Positions 1 through 11,600 of a stretch of 64,000 bases of DNA are shown here, one piece after another; within the stretch, counting starts at the first letter, position 1; the number at the start of each line of letters is the position of its first letter. The notes under the pieces were generated by a model, which saw only the letters and a program-made list of their open reading frames with translations, had not been told where the DNA came from and searched no databases. The stretch is from Epithemia pelagica (Eukaryota > Bacillariophyta > Bacillariophyceae > Surirellales > Surirellaceae): the NCBI GenBank assembly GCA_946965045.2, contig OX337238.1, positions 3,100,001 to 3,164,000 of the forward strand. The letters are read 5' to 3'. A program made the position numbers and the translations under genes.

Positions 1-13
1 TCTCATTCACCAC

Positions 14-425
14 TGAACTCTGATGAATGCCGTGCTGAAGGGCAAGCGTTCCCTTCAAAACTTGATCTGTTGGTTGGTTGGTTCCTTCTTAGTGCAATGG
101 ACCGCTCGAAAATTTTTTCATAGACACCACTTTCACCGCAAAGTCTTTGTGAGAACGGTTCCGTCAATTCAACGGGGCGGGGCGTCTTTCCATGTTGCAA
201 AGATTGTTGCCTTGGCTGATATTGGTGGAAAGAGAGAGTCACCTGTCATCTATTCTCATTGATCAATGACGCATGTTCCTCGAAACGTGGAATCTCTGAT
301 GAATGAATGGCCAGCAAAGGGCCAGCGTTCCCGTCAAAACTTGATCTGTTGTTTGTGGTTCCTTCTCCGTGGAAGGGACCGCTCAGAAAAATGGCTTCTT
401 TCACCGGAAAGTCTCTGTAAGAAAA
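14..425. repeat. Diverged direct repeat pair upstream of kelch gene K1
   Basis: Two stretches, about 14-165 and 292-425, share the same order of blocks: a CTCTGATGAATG-like start, a segment reading GCGTTCCC.TCAAAACTTGATCTGTTG, GGTTCCTTCT, GGACCGCTC, then TTTCACCG.AAAGTCT.TG. They differ by many substitutions and small gaps, so this is an old duplication. No supported coding exon lies here. It may be duplicated 5' flanking sequence of the kelch family. Confidence 0.55.
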
Positions 426-545
426 TATTTCAATGGATATGATCAGATTCAGCAATCTCATAAAGCTTGAAGGATCAGATTGGACTCGGTTGAAACTTAT
501 TGTTGGCTTTCTACAATGTCGCGTTCCTCTCGTTCGCATTGATCC

Positions 546-2349
546 TTGTCGCCATACACAGTTGTTTCCCTGAAGTGGTGGCGGTCCGTCGCTGTGCTCT
601 TAGCCTTGTTTGTTGTGGCACAAGGAAGCATTGTAAGAGACGAGGCAACCTTGTCGGATGACGAAGAGCCGCAGTGGAATGATCAAGAAATTCCGCCGCA
701 TCTGGGTGGATGGCTTTACTATCATGCCTCGGTAGTAGTTGAGAATCTGGAAAATAAAGAGGATCAAACGATTGTTGTTTTGGGAGGACAGACAGAAGCT
801 AAAGAAGGTACTGATTCCGTTATCTTGTTGGATATTGGACAGGAGGACACTAAACAATGGCGAGAGGGACCGAATATGAACGAAAAGAGACAAGAACATG
901 CCGTTGTGGTCTGCAATGAATGGGTGTATGCCATTGGAGGGTAGGCTGGTCACCGTTTGGATACGATTGAATACATTGGAGTTGGGCATTTGTCGAAAAT
1001 TCCGATGGAAAGTAAACCAAAGCATTGGACAACACTTGATGCTCGCTTGTCCTCAACAAGAGTTGGATTGGCTGCGGCTGTCGTTCGTGATCGGTACATT
1101 GTCGTTGCCGGAGGTTACAATTCTGCTGGTGGTTCTTTGTCCACGGTTGATATCATTGACACGGAAGCAGAAGGTGGACCAGCTGTCACTTTAGGGCCAT
1201 CTTTGAGCGAAGCACGATGTAAACATGGAATGGCTGTCATTGGGAATCGTGTCTACGTTGTTGGTGGAGGCTACAGCTCTCCGAACACGTTGAGCTCGGT
1301 GGAATATTTGGAGTTTCGCACAAATGAGATCAATAGCGACGTGACCTTCTCCTCTTGGACTGTGGACCAGAATCTTGCTCTTGCCGAGCCACGGAACTAT
1401 CACAGTGTGTTGAGATTGGGATCGAGTCTTGTCGTGGTAGGAGGGGGTAGCAGATCGTCCCCGTTGAAGTCTGTAGAGGTCTTGAACACTAAAGACAGTG
1501 TGTCTTGGTACCTTCCAGAGATGATTAAACCACGGGATGGATGTTCCATGGTTGCAACATCCATTGGAATTGTTGTGATTGGTGGAAACTGGAAAGCCTC
1601 GGCCTCTTCGGAGATACTTCCCCTTATTACAAAACAACAACAGCTCAAGGTATGGCAAATATTCACATTATTGAAACATATTTTGAATGAATCACTCTTA
1701 TACTCATTTGTTGTTTTCATGTTCCGTGTTTCAGAACATGTACTCTTGCCGAGCCGAACTTGATGAGGAAATAAAGAAACTAGAGGCCGCAATTCAACGG
1801 GCCAAGAGTGAATACGTGGATGTAGAGGTATTGAACGCGGGTGCGAATGCTGAGAAACTGCTTCCGATTTTACAATCTCTTTGTGATGAACCGAAATTTC
1901 GCTCAGTGCAAGACCTTCAACAAGAAATTGAAAAGCTCAATGCTACTGTGACCAACATGAATGAGATTCAAGACAGGATTCTCATTGCTCAACGAATCAA
2001 CAAGTTGAAATCCCTTGTTGCGTTAAACAACGACAAGGTGAAGAATTTGGATGCCAGTGTTCCGCCTATCCCGGCAACGAACAACACGAACATGGATGAT
2101 GGTGTTCCGGCTACAAATTACAAAAATAATAATGGTGTTGTTCTGGATATCCGCATATGGACTTGGATTCGGAGTCACTTTGGATTGGCTCTAACAGGCA
2201 TTATCATACTGGTTTTCACAGTAATTTGCAGGGTCATGCATTTAAATACATGTGGATGCATCGTTTTCGCAACGCGGAAGAAGAAAAGCTTCTCAGTGAA
2301 AAAGTTGTTGGCTGCAAACCATCTTACCGTTTCGTACGGAGCCGCTTAG
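546..2349 (+). pseudogene. Kelch / coiled-coil / membrane-anchor protein K1 (broken)
   Basis: The translation shows a hydrophobic N-terminal stretch (signal-like), about six kelch repeats recognisable by paired glycines after hydrophobic residues (VVLGG, YAIGG, VVAGG, YVVGG, VVVGG, VVIGG), then a coiled coil and a C-terminal membrane segment followed by basic residues. Kelch repeats form beta-propellers that bind proteins or glycans; the membrane segment suggests surface display. An 85-bp GT-AG intron at 1650-1734 is in phase 0 and separates the kelch module from the coiled coil (exon 2 begins NMYSCRAEL). Two defects are visible. A TAG at 942-944 interrupts the second kelch repeat in frame. 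No ATG precedes the coding homology, because a TGA at 540-542 closes the frame and 546 is TTG. It therefore looks like a degenerate paralogue of K2-K4. A missed upstream exon could rescue the start but not the internal stop. Confidence 0.7.
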
Positions 2350-3147
2350 GTAACCCGATAGCTCGTACTAGCAACTCGTGTATAGGAAAAAGTTCGCGAG
2401 ACCGTTCCTAAAGACTCTTGTAGTGGTGTTGAACAAACATGAATTGCGCAGTGGTGGTGAGCAGTCGTCTGATAGTGTTATTCCCGCTTCCACTGAATCA
2501 TCAACCATCCCTCTCTGGTTTGTTCCATGTCGCGATGCTACTGACCGAGTGGTCAGTGGCGAACAATATGAATCTTTGTTGTCATTGAAATCACGGCATG
2601 TGTGTCTCTAGTGTCATCTATCATCTATTCGACTGCTAATTCCTTGTTTTTTCCGAGGAGACTGCTGTTTCCTTGTTTTGTGATCGTCCATCATCTAAGT
2701 GTACCAATCATATTACTGCAATTCACATCATTGGATTGCGATGGTTCCTTCGGCAGCAACTACATTCAGAATCCAGTGTTGTCACGGTGTTTCCGACATC
2801 AACTCATTGCAACCATTCACCCATGCCTAAAATGACGAATCACCAGTGAAAAAGCTTCAATCGTTCTGGTATAATGAATAGAATTCTCCTTGTCAAGGTA
2901 CTTTGTCGTGACGCAATGCATTCCGACGAGAATACATCTGACATGCCGTCGTCGTCATGGTCAAAAAAGTTTCTATGCGACAGAGAAAGATATGAAGCGT
3001 GTCGATGGACGGACGAAAGATCCAACAGGACTGTGCGCTTTCACGGGATTTATCTCCGATACCTGCGATCCCAACGCGAACAGAAAAAGATCCAAAACGC
3101 AGAGCGGAATCTTTTTTTCTGATGCAACAATCCCATGTCCAGTGTAG
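2350..3147. other. Intergenic K1-K2, no gene seen
   Basis: About 800 bp between the K1 stop and the K2 start. Short open frames exist but none resembles a kelch module or has a convincing start. The copy at 19118-19925 is nearly identical apart from a few substitutions and an 11-bp insertion near 19151. The high identity of non-coding sequence supports recent duplication or conversion rather than selection on protein. Confidence 0.6.
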
Positions 3148-4311
3148 ATGATTTGGTCCCTGACGTTGCTACTCGGATGGTGTGTCGTGACGCAAGCAAG
3201 AACGATGCACGAGAATGCCACCATGTCAGGGCTTGTCTTTGCCAACTTGACAGACGATAAAGAGCCGCAATGGAATGATCAAGAAATTCCTCCGCTTCGG
3301 GGTGGATGGCGTTACAAACATGCTTCGGTAGTCGTTGCGAATCCGGAAAATGCAGAGGATCAAACTATTGTGGTCTTTGGGGGACAAACAGATGCTGTAT
3401 CTCCCACTGATTCCGTCATTTTGTTAACTTTTGGAAAGCACCACACTACGAAATGGCGAGAGGGACCGAAAATGAACGAAAAGAGGAATGGACATGACGT
3501 TGTGGTCTGCAACGGGTGGGTGTATGCCATTGGAGGGTTTGTCATGGGAGTGGATGAAGGCAAATCCTACTCGGATGCGATTGAAAGAATTCGAGTTGCA
3601 GACTTATTGGAATCGTCTTTGGAAAGCAACCGAAAGAATTGGACGACATTGGATGTTCGATTGTCCTCACAAAGAAATGAATTCACTGCGGCTGTCGTTC
3701 GGAATCGGTATATTGTTGTTGCTGGAGGGTTAGGGGTAGTAAACAATTCTGTTGATTCTTTGTCCACGGTTGAGATTATTGACACGGAATCAAAAGGTGG
3801 ACCAGTTGTCATTCAAGGACCATCTTTGAACGAAGCTCGATATTCACATGGAACCGCGGTGATTGGAAATCGTGTCTACCTTGTCGGTGGGGGCGGGAGA
3901 AACGGTGAGTTGGAGTCGGTGGAATATCTGGAGTTTCGTACAGAAAAGAGCTGTAATGAAGACATTACCTTTTTGTCTTCGTGGACCATGGACAAGAATC
4001 TGTCTCTTGTGGAGTCACGTAAAAGCCACGCTGTGTTGAATTCGGGATTGAATCTGGTTGTGGCAGGAGGATATACGGGATTTTCCTTGCTCAAGTCTGT
4101 CAAAGTCTTGGACACGAAAGGCCGAGTGGTTTGGCACCTACCCAATATGACCATAAAACGGGATGGATGTTCCATGGTGGCAACAGCCAATGGCATTGTT
4201 GTAGTTGGTGGATACGGTCATGACTCGTGCGAGATACTTCCACTCCTCATCAAAAAGAAAGCACAAAAACTCCACTTCAAGATGAGATATAAACCCTCAC
4301 TGTTACCGTGA
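3148..4311 (+). CDS. Secreted kelch-repeat protein K2, left copy (truncated form)
   Basis: The 387-residue ORF starts at an ATG followed by a signal-peptide-like stretch (MIWSLTLLLGWCVVTQA). Six kelch repeats follow, marked by VVFGG, YAIGG, VVAGG, YLVGG, VVAGG and VVVGG, with the usual downstream tryptophan and aspartate positions; this would suit a six-bladed beta-propeller in the secretory route or at the surface. Compared with K1 it ends just past the last repeat with an unrelated basic tail (KKKAQKLHFKM...). The conserved intron and most of the coiled-coil exon are deleted; a scrap of that exon lies immediately downstream. It is the only family member here with a complete start, signal peptide and uninterrupted propeller. 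The twin at 19926-21089 differs by one residue (Ser/Leu in the fifth repeat region). The ligand is unknown. Confidence 0.75.
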   Translation: MIWSLTLLLGWCVVTQARTMHENATMSGLVFANLTDDKEPQWNDQEIPPLRGGWRYKHASVVVANPENAEDQTIVVFGGQTDAVSPTDSVILLTFGKHHTTKWREGPKMNEKRNGHDVVVCNGWVYAIGGFVMGVDEGKSYSDAIERIRVADLLESSLESNRKNWTTLDVRLSSQRNEFTAAVVRNRYIVVAGGLGVVNNSVDSLSTVEIIDTESKGGPVVIQGPSLNEARYSHGTAVIGNRVYLVGGGGRNGELESVEYLEFRTEKSCNEDITFLSSWTMDKNLSLVESRKSHAVLNSGLNLVVAGGYTGFSLLKSVKVLDTKGRVVWHLPNMTIKRDGCSMVATANGIVVVGGYGHDSCEILPLLIKKKAQKLHFKMRYKPSLLP

Positions 4312-4430
4312 ACAACATGGATGTGATTCAAGCCAGGATCCTATTGTTTGACGAATCCATGAATTGGGATGCCGGTGTACTGGCTATCACGGTAACGGAC
4401 AACCGGCTTGATCTCGCAGCGTACGATCAA
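4305..4430 (+). pseudogene. Remnant of coiled-coil exon of K2
   Basis: The sequence aligns by eye with K1 exon 2: GTGAACAACATGGATGTGATT corresponds to K1 GTGACCAACATGAATGAGATT, and further on AATTGGGATGCCGGTGTACT corresponds to K1 AATTTGGATGCCAGTGTTCC. The part between the kelch domain and this point is missing, so K2 lost most of its coiled coil by deletion. Confidence 0.6.
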
Positions 4431-4585
4431 CTGTCTGCAGTTTGGACTGGATTTCTACCTAACGATTTGCCACACTCAAAGAGCAAATTGTTTTCATAAC
4501 CCGACGGAACCATCTTGCCTAAAATCGGATTACTATATCGTATCCCAATTACATCAAGTCGCTACGTTGTCTCATAATCGTCTCT

Positions 4586-6189
4586 TCAAACAAAACACCA
4601 AAACGAAAAGCAACGATTCAAGTACTTCTGGTTCGTGGCAATTTTGGATTGAAGAATCTCCACTTTTCGGAGAAGGGGAATTTTTTCTCGCATGCCTTCA
4701 ATCGTCTGCAGGATGGACTGGATCTCGTCAAGGTCGGCTTGAAGGTCTTTCACAGAGCGGAATTTGTCATCGCTCAAAAGAGATTCCGTTGCAACATGAA
4801 ACAGAACAATCCATGTACTCCTGGTTCGTGGCAATCCTTGATTTAAGAAACTCGACTTTTCACATAAGGGGGAGTTTTTCTCGCATGAGTTCGATCGTTT
4901 CGATTTTGGTCTGGATCTCGTCAATTTCGTCTTGTAGGTCCTTCACTGAGCGAAACTTGGCGTCACTCACGATGGATCTAAGAACGACAAGCAAATCTTG
5001 TGCATCGGCGCCCTTTTGCACCATTTCTTGGTCGCTGTATTCCTTTCCAGCCTTTTTCACAATTGATTCGAAGTATTCTATTTCTTTTTCGAGCTCCGCC
5101 CGACAGGAAAACTTGTTCTGTAAAGGGACCAGGTGGAAGTAAGATATGATGTGAGAATTTCTAAAAAAAACTGTATTAGCAGAAGGAGAGTTCTGCAGCG
5201 TACCTTTAGTTCTTGTTTCTTTGTCATGAGTGGAAGTGTCTCACAAGAGTCTACCTCGTATCCACCAATTACAACAATGCCGGATGACGTTACAACCATG
5301 CTGCATCCTTTCCGTTCCTTCTTCATATTCGAAAGGCTCCAAGTGACACTGTCTTCGGTGTCCAAGACTTCTACCGACTTCAACAAGCCCGATGTGCTCT
5401 GCCCTCCTGCCACCACGACACTTGACCCCAAACGCAAAGCAGCGTGTTCGGCACGTGACTCAAGAAGAGCAAGATTCTGGTCCACAGTCCAAGAGGACGA
5501 GAAGGTCACGTCGCTGCTGCTGTTCATCTCAATTAAACTCTAAATATTCCAACGAGTCCAAGGTGTATGAATATCTAGAGCCTCCAACAACGTAAACACG
5601 ATTCCCAATCACAGTCATTGCACGGCCATTGCGAGCATTGTTCAGAGATGGCCCCGAAGTCACAACAGGTCTGCCCTTTGCCGCAGTGTCAAGTATATTA
5701 ACATAATAGCCATTAATAACAATGTACCGATTCCGAACGACAGCCGCAGCAATTTCTTCTCCTGATAGAGACAATCGAGCATCAAGTGTCGTCCAGTGCT
5801 TTCGTTTACTTTCCATTGACATGTCCAATAAATCTGCAACTCGAATATATTCAATTATTCAACCGTGAGTTACCATCATACCCTCCGATGGCATAGACCC
5901 AACCATTGCAGACCTCAACGGCATGACCCCTTCTCTGTTGCTTCATTTTTGGTCCCTCGCGCCATCCTTTCGGGCTCTTTCCAACATTCAACAAGATAAC
6001 GGAATTAGTAGGATCCTCATGTTCTGTGCGTCCTCCGAAAACCGCAATGGTTTGTTCCTCTTCATTATCTGGATTCTCAAGGACTACCGAAGCATGTCGG
6101 TAATGCCAACCTCCTAGAAGCGGGGGTATGTCTTGATCATTCCATTGAGTTTTTCGCGATCCACAGATCAAGACGCTGGCCCTGTACAA
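4586..6189 (-). pseudogene. Kelch / double coiled-coil protein K3, left copy (broken)
   Basis: Read on the minus strand, kelch homology runs from about 6180 to 5204. An 86-bp phase-0 intron (5118-5203, GT...AG) is followed by an exon starting NKFSCRAEL with two successive copies of the coiled-coil module (FRSVKDLQ recurs near 4945 and 4765). Defects: the N-terminal signal segment is absent because about 300 bp present in the right copy (22928-23229) are deleted at about 6148; a frameshift lies near 5840 (after GGYDGNSR, before IRVADLL); another lies near 5530 (after LEYLEF); and a TGA near 4860 breaks the first coiled coil, where the right copy reads VRK. The two frameshifts are shared with the right copy, so they predate the duplication; the deletion and the TGA are private to this copy. 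Confidence 0.75.
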
Positions 6190-6481
6190 TCTAAGACTTT
6201 CAAGTGAAAAGCCTTCTCAATGCGCGACGAATGTTCCTCGCCACGTGTAACCTTTTGCTCTGTACCAATCCACTTAGCAAAAGTTGATCAACAACCCGAA
6301 GAACATGCGCTCCAAAGCTGTTGAAAATGAGAGTGACTATCGTTCCCGTAGAGTGGTTAGATTGAGAAACCGACAAGTCGAATCTGGAGTTGACATGGGG
6401 TGGTGTTTGCTGACCGTGTTACTGGGATGATCCAATGTGCTGGTAGGCAAGTGCCGTGGAAGAAGAACCAGCCCTTCTGAA

Positions 6482-8123
6482 ATGGTCTTTCTTTCAAGTG
6501 AATCTGAAACTCCAGAATGGAAGTCGTTTAAACTACCACAAGCTGTTAAAGGAGTGTTGCGTGGTGATCATACTACCGTTGTCCTCCCGCATGGTGAAAA
6601 GGGAAAAGAGCCAACTGTCGTTGTCTTGGAGGGATACCAAGAATATGGAGTTATGATGAGTTTACAAGTCCCTTGGATATTGAAGAGAACAGATGATTTG
6701 ACTAGGAAGGCATCATCCGTTTTCCTTCTGAATCCACAAGTCGGCAGCTCCACTTCACGAAAGGGACCCGACCTCAATGGTGGGAAATCATGGAATCTTC
6801 AATGGGGCCATACAGCTATGGTCTGTAAGGGGAGTTTATACGTCATTGGAGGATATCGAGCGTCCTTGGAGTTTGAAACCCTCCAACGTATTGGTGTTGC
6901 TGATTTGCTTGAAACAACATCAGTCAACATGAAATGGTCGACGGTCTTGATTTATCGATATTGGTTTCCAAGATATGGCGGATGTGCGGCGACCGTTGTC
7001 CATGATCGTAATATTTTGGTTGTTGGAGGACATACGGGGCTCTTTACATTGAGCTCTGTTGACATTATTGATACCGCCGCACCGAACGGACCTTTACGGA
7101 TTTCGGGCCCATCCATGCACGAAGCTCGGACGGGATGTGGCATTGCTGTGATTGGCCGACGAATCTACGTGGTTGGTGGTCACAATGGATACAATGTGTT
7201 GAACACGGTGGAGTATCTCGAATTCAATGACGTGTCTCACGATGATACAAGTGACAACGTATCTTCTGTCTTTCCGTCGTCGTTGTCATGGAAAATGCAC
7301 GAGACTCTGGCTCTCAATGTTCCGCGTCGAAATCATGCCATTGCGACAGTGGGATCCAATATTGTCGTCGCAGGAGGGTTTGACGGCAGCAGTAGTCTCA
7401 GGTCTGTTGAAGTTTTGGACACTCAACGAAACATAGTTTGGAACCTTCCATCAATGAGAAAAGAACGAGTTGGTTGCAGTATGGTTGCCCTCTCTACAGG
7501 ACTTGTGGTGACTGGAGGAGCGGGGGATGATTCCGCTGAGACACTTCCATTGAGTGAAACACGAGAAACACTCCTGGTAAGAATCTCTTTGAACTGCATG
7601 TATCTGTTGTTCCTTGTATGGTACTTCGTTACCTCATGTCAAGTTCAAACGCTCCGGTTGGTCCTTTCTGTAGAAGATGCTGTCTTGTCGTGCGGAACTT
7701 GACATGGAAATGGAAAAACTTCACATTGCAATCTACCGTGCCCAGATGGAGTTTAGCGATGAAGACGTTCTGGAACAAGGCATCAAGGCACAGAGACTAC
7801 TACGAATTTTTGAATCTCTTGCGGAGGAGGACCAGTTCCGATCCAATGAATTGATGCAAGAAGAAATTGAAGAGCTTTCGACAGAATTGGCAACCGTGCA
7901 AGTCATTCAAGAGAGACTTCCTCTTGTTCGTAAAATCAAAATGCTTCAATCCAGAATCGCCATGAACCATGCTTTTTTGGAAGAGCAAGTGGACAACTCA
8001 GCTATGAGTGCTATAGCCGCCAGTGATGGTTTGACCATGCCGTCTGAGCCGCGATCGCCTTTTGAGGATACATGTGCATTTCAGGATGATCATGGCCATG
8101 ACAGTCAGCTTGCGTTGTCGTAG
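6482..8123 (+). CDS. Kelch / coiled-coil protein K4, left copy
   Basis: Exon 1 (6482-7576) encodes a kelch propeller (repeats marked by YVIGG, LVVGG, YVVGG, VVAGG, VVTGG). A 97-bp GT-AG intron at 7577-7673 lies in phase 0 exactly at the kelch/coiled-coil border. Exon 2 starts KMLSCRAEL and encodes about 149 residues: a heptad-rich coiled coil and an acidic, Ser-rich tail without an obvious membrane segment. Upstream, an ATG at 6395 opens a signal-like start (MGWCLLTVLLG) that meets an in-frame TGA at 6428-6430, where K2 has TGG. The first usable ATG beyond it is 6482, giving a protein without a secretion signal. Either the gene is losing function or the product is now cytosolic. The right copy shares the TGA. 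Kelch exons of the two copies are almost identical, but exon 2 differs at roughly 20 residues. Confidence 0.65.
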
Positions 8124-8496
8124 AAGAGCAGCGGCATGTTATAGTAGTGATCAATCCCTCGAGAAGACCCCATAATCCTGTGAAACTTGTAGAAAAGGAT
8201 AACTGGATGAAGCCCATAACCTTTTAGTGACAATTATTGCTTCTCATATTTGAGTAGCCCCGTCAATGCTTGTAGATCGATCCTGACGATGGAACTTATT
8301 GAGGTCTGCTGCTGCCATACGTACGAACGCGATTCACCTTGACCTTTCCAGCTGAACGGCATCATGAGAGTCTGTCAGCATTGACTCGGAACTTTTGTAA
8401 GGTCCGCTCTCGACGATTCTGAAATCGATCTGCTCGGATCTCGATCGTTCAGTATCCCATGGTCACAAGAACGGGTGTCGTGTGTCGTTTTGTACC
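8124..8496. other. 3' flank of K4 up to the retroelement insertion point
   Basis: No gene seen. Homologous to 25217-25594 but visibly diverged (substitutions and small gaps). The last block, GTGTCGTTTTGTACC, ends at 8496 and is the left half of the target site. Confidence 0.6.
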
Positions 8497-8636
8497 TGTG
8501 CGCCAGCGACAGGACACTCAGGTAGCTACACGTAGTCTAGCTAGATCACACTAGCTATGTCTAGGAGTCTGCCAACAGCAGCCATGGAGCTCAGAGTTTT
8601 TGGAGCAACGCAATCTTTACCAAGTTTGCTGTTGGT
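8497..8636 (+). repeat. Split direct repeat A1
   Basis: 140 bp starting TGTGCGCCAGCGAC and ending TTTGCTGTTGGT, repeated at 18547-18686 with no difference seen. It contains the ORF1 ATG (8557) and its first codons, so the repeat is both a terminus and coding sequence. Confidence 0.93.
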
Positions 8637-11600
8637 GTTTTTCTTCCTTTCTTCTTTCTTTCTTGTCTTTGCCTTTGCTTCCTTTGTCATGTCGTTATCC
8701 TTCGCTATTAATCCTACCCTTCGCGGATTAATCTCTCCCGATACGACCCAGTCGTTCCTTTCGTTCTCCCCTTCTGGTTTGTTCAAGCCTGTGGCATCCA
8801 CCACAACCTATCCAAATCAGTTCTCCGGCATGTCTCCTCTTCACCCTACCGATCTCCAAAACTCTAAAGACTTTATTTTCTTGTCCCCTGAAGAAAAATC
8901 CAAGGAAATCCAGAAGGAATTTTTGGCCAATCTTCTTTCCTTGAATTTTGGGCCAAATAATTCCTCTCCCGACGCTACCGTAGTCACTTCCCCTGCCAAG
9001 TATACCCTGGCTGCAGACTCACCTACTATTGCCGGCTTCCTAGCCGTTGTCCAGCTTGACTCGGCTCCCACCACCGATCCCAGCAAGCTTTCCTCCAAAA
9101 TCCCACCCCCGTCCGGCCCTTACCTGGTTGTCCTCGGGCCCACGGCGTTTGCCTTCAACGGAAAAGGCTTGCAAGCACATGTATTTTCCGATACCCCCCA
9201 GAAAATCAGCTCCTCGCAGTTTCGTTTTCCTACAACGTTAATTGCCCCTGCGTTCGCTTTCCAATCGGGCATCCGTCCCCAATCCATTTCACAACTTAAC
9301 CCCTACTCGTGGATTACTTCCCACCCCAGTTCCATACTGGCCTCCCTCCGTGCTCACCGAGCCCTTTTTTCCACTGTTATCCTTGAACAGTCTACGTCAC
9401 GCCTCCACTCGCCTGACGACCCGTGGCATTCTCTTTGGATCCCCTCCCAAGACTCCCCCCCACATGCCCATCAAATTTTCTCGCGCCTCCATCGCGTCGA
9501 CGAACCCATTCTCACAATTCAAGTTGAGAACACTTCTCCTATCGAGGGCTCCTGGATTGCTCTTTCCGCCCTTCCCCTTCCTCGTCATCATCATCTTCCT
9601 ATTGGTCTCCTTTTCGATCCTGCCTCCATTCCTGACTCCGCCAGTTTAATTAACGCTATTCTTGGTTGGAATCAAACCTACAACCCGATGCCAGCCACTC
9701 GTTCTTCCCATCTCAAAGACTTGGCAACAACTCTCTCTTGGCTTGACGTCCCCTTTGTCAACGATTGGCTCCTCACCGTGAGTCAACGCGCCGACGACTT
9801 TGCTACCGTTTGGCACACTTCCAAACAGATAGCAACCGACCTCACCACCCTCAAGAACGTCCCCATCTCTACCAACCTTCCCCGTTCTTATCCGGCTCGT
9901 ATCCACCCTTATGAAGCCCTGTTTGTGCATCCTTTCTTCTCCCTTACAACCAAGCTTTTCTCCGATGCACTCCTCCAAAACAATCCGTCCCATACCATGC
10001 GAACCAAATTCTTCACTTTCTTTCGGGAGAAAGCAAACATGCTATCCTCCCAAGACGTCGACCTGTTCCTCCCTCAAAACATCCCTCACGTGGACAACAC
10101 CCACACATACGTTCCTTTCCTCTTTCGCCCTCAAACACAGTCGTGGTCCACCTCCTACGGTTTCAAATCCTTTTCTTCCTTTGATGTCCAAAAATACCTT
10201 CCGGATTTTTTGAATCACCTCCCAAACGATCATCTCGCTCAACGCGTCATCTCCACCCCACACGATCGGTCACCATCTTCGTCCCTCAACCCACCCCAAC
10301 CCAACACGGTTACCCGTTTGAATGTCGATTCCCCGGACAAACCCTCGCAAAAAAACCCTCCTTCCTCTCCCCAGACACCGGAAGTTCGACCATTCCCTCT
10401 GGAACCTCCCGCAGAAAGCCTCCCTCGTCGTCCTACAGCCTTTCACCCTCCAACGGCTCGCATTCCCTCACCAGCAGCCCTGGACCCCTCGCCACGGTTT
10501 CCTGCCCCAGTCCCTGTCTCTCGTGTTCCTCTGCAACCCCAGCAGATGGAACCACAACAGCGTGCTCCTCCAACCCCTCAGCAGCTGGAACCACAGCAGC
10601 CGCCACCTCAACCCCATCAGAATCGTCTCCTCGTCGGTCCGGACCCACCGCCGTTTCCCACCCAACACCCCATTCAGCAACTTCCGCCTCGTCCTCCCTC
10701 GCGACAGGAGCATTTCCTCCCCCCCCTTCCTCCCCCCCGCCTCCAGCGGTCTCCTTCCACCTCTACAGCCAATGCCTACTCCAACGCCTCTCCTCATGCA
10801 CCCCACAACCCACCACGTAGACCCACTCATTATCACCCAGCCTCTCCAGCCATGGAGTCCTACCACTCCCAATCCTTCAACCCCTTGGCGCACCAACGTC
10901 AGGCCTGGGACGCACCCCTGGTTTCCACCACTACCTCACCCTGGTATCTCCCGGTTGACAACCCAACTTGGTTTACGAGCACACGGCTCAAATATGTGCA
11001 TTCCACCTTGGCTTCCTCCGCGTATCTTCCCCTCATCCGACGCACCATGGAAGAGCGCGGTCAATTTACTTTTGACCGCTTTATTTTCCAAGACACCGAC
11101 CAACTCCCACCTCATGTAGTCCAATGGGCCTTCCTGGGCATCGTTGCTCTACCTACGGATCTACGTTTGGTTGACCCCAACTTGCCCACAACCACGAGAC
11201 GTCCCTCCTATTCCCACGAGCTTCTCCATACCCCCAGCCATCTCAACAACGATTGGCTGCGCCAAGTTCTGCCCTACGCAGGCGCTGATCATCGCAGCTC
11301 TGCCGCCGAGGTAGCGGCCATTGACCTCCTCGCCGCCGCCATTGAAGCTTCCCAATACCCGGTGGCTCCGTTCCGCGTCGATTTTTCTCAGTCTTTCCTT
11401 CACGCAGAAGCCCCGCGTAAAGCACTGAGAACATTCCGTATCAACGCAGGTCAGACTCTTCATCTCGACGACCCTAAGTCATTATATCTATCCCTCACTC
11501 CTTGGCACTTCCTCTGGTCCATCCCCTTGTCCCCAGAGGGTCGCCTCCCGCAACAAGGTCTCTCCTGCACCCAGTTTAAGCTGTTCTTCCATCATATTGT

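Larger units (their letters stand above)
2139..8496. repeat. Left copy of tandem kelch-cluster duplication
   Basis: This segment, continued after the inserted retroelement at 18877-18900, corresponds to 18901-25620. It begins inside the membrane-anchor part of K1 exon 2 and includes K2, K3 and K4. Large parts look nearly identical (K2 differs at only a couple of positions over 1.16 kb). The two ends (about 2139-2600 and 7690-8496) are clearly more diverged. The left copy lacks about 300 bp present at 22928-23229 and is interrupted by the retroelement at 8496/18877. Confidence 0.9.

Noticed and set aside
1-539. Short frames upstream of K1 on both strands
   Set aside because: They lie within the diverged repeat pair, are under 100 codons and do not extend the kelch homology.
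2874-3147. Small ORFs just upstream of K2 (82 and 85 codons, duplicated at 19652-19925)
   Set aside because: Conserved only because the whole segment is duplicated; no similarity to the kelch family and no signal-like sequence. Probably 5' flank.
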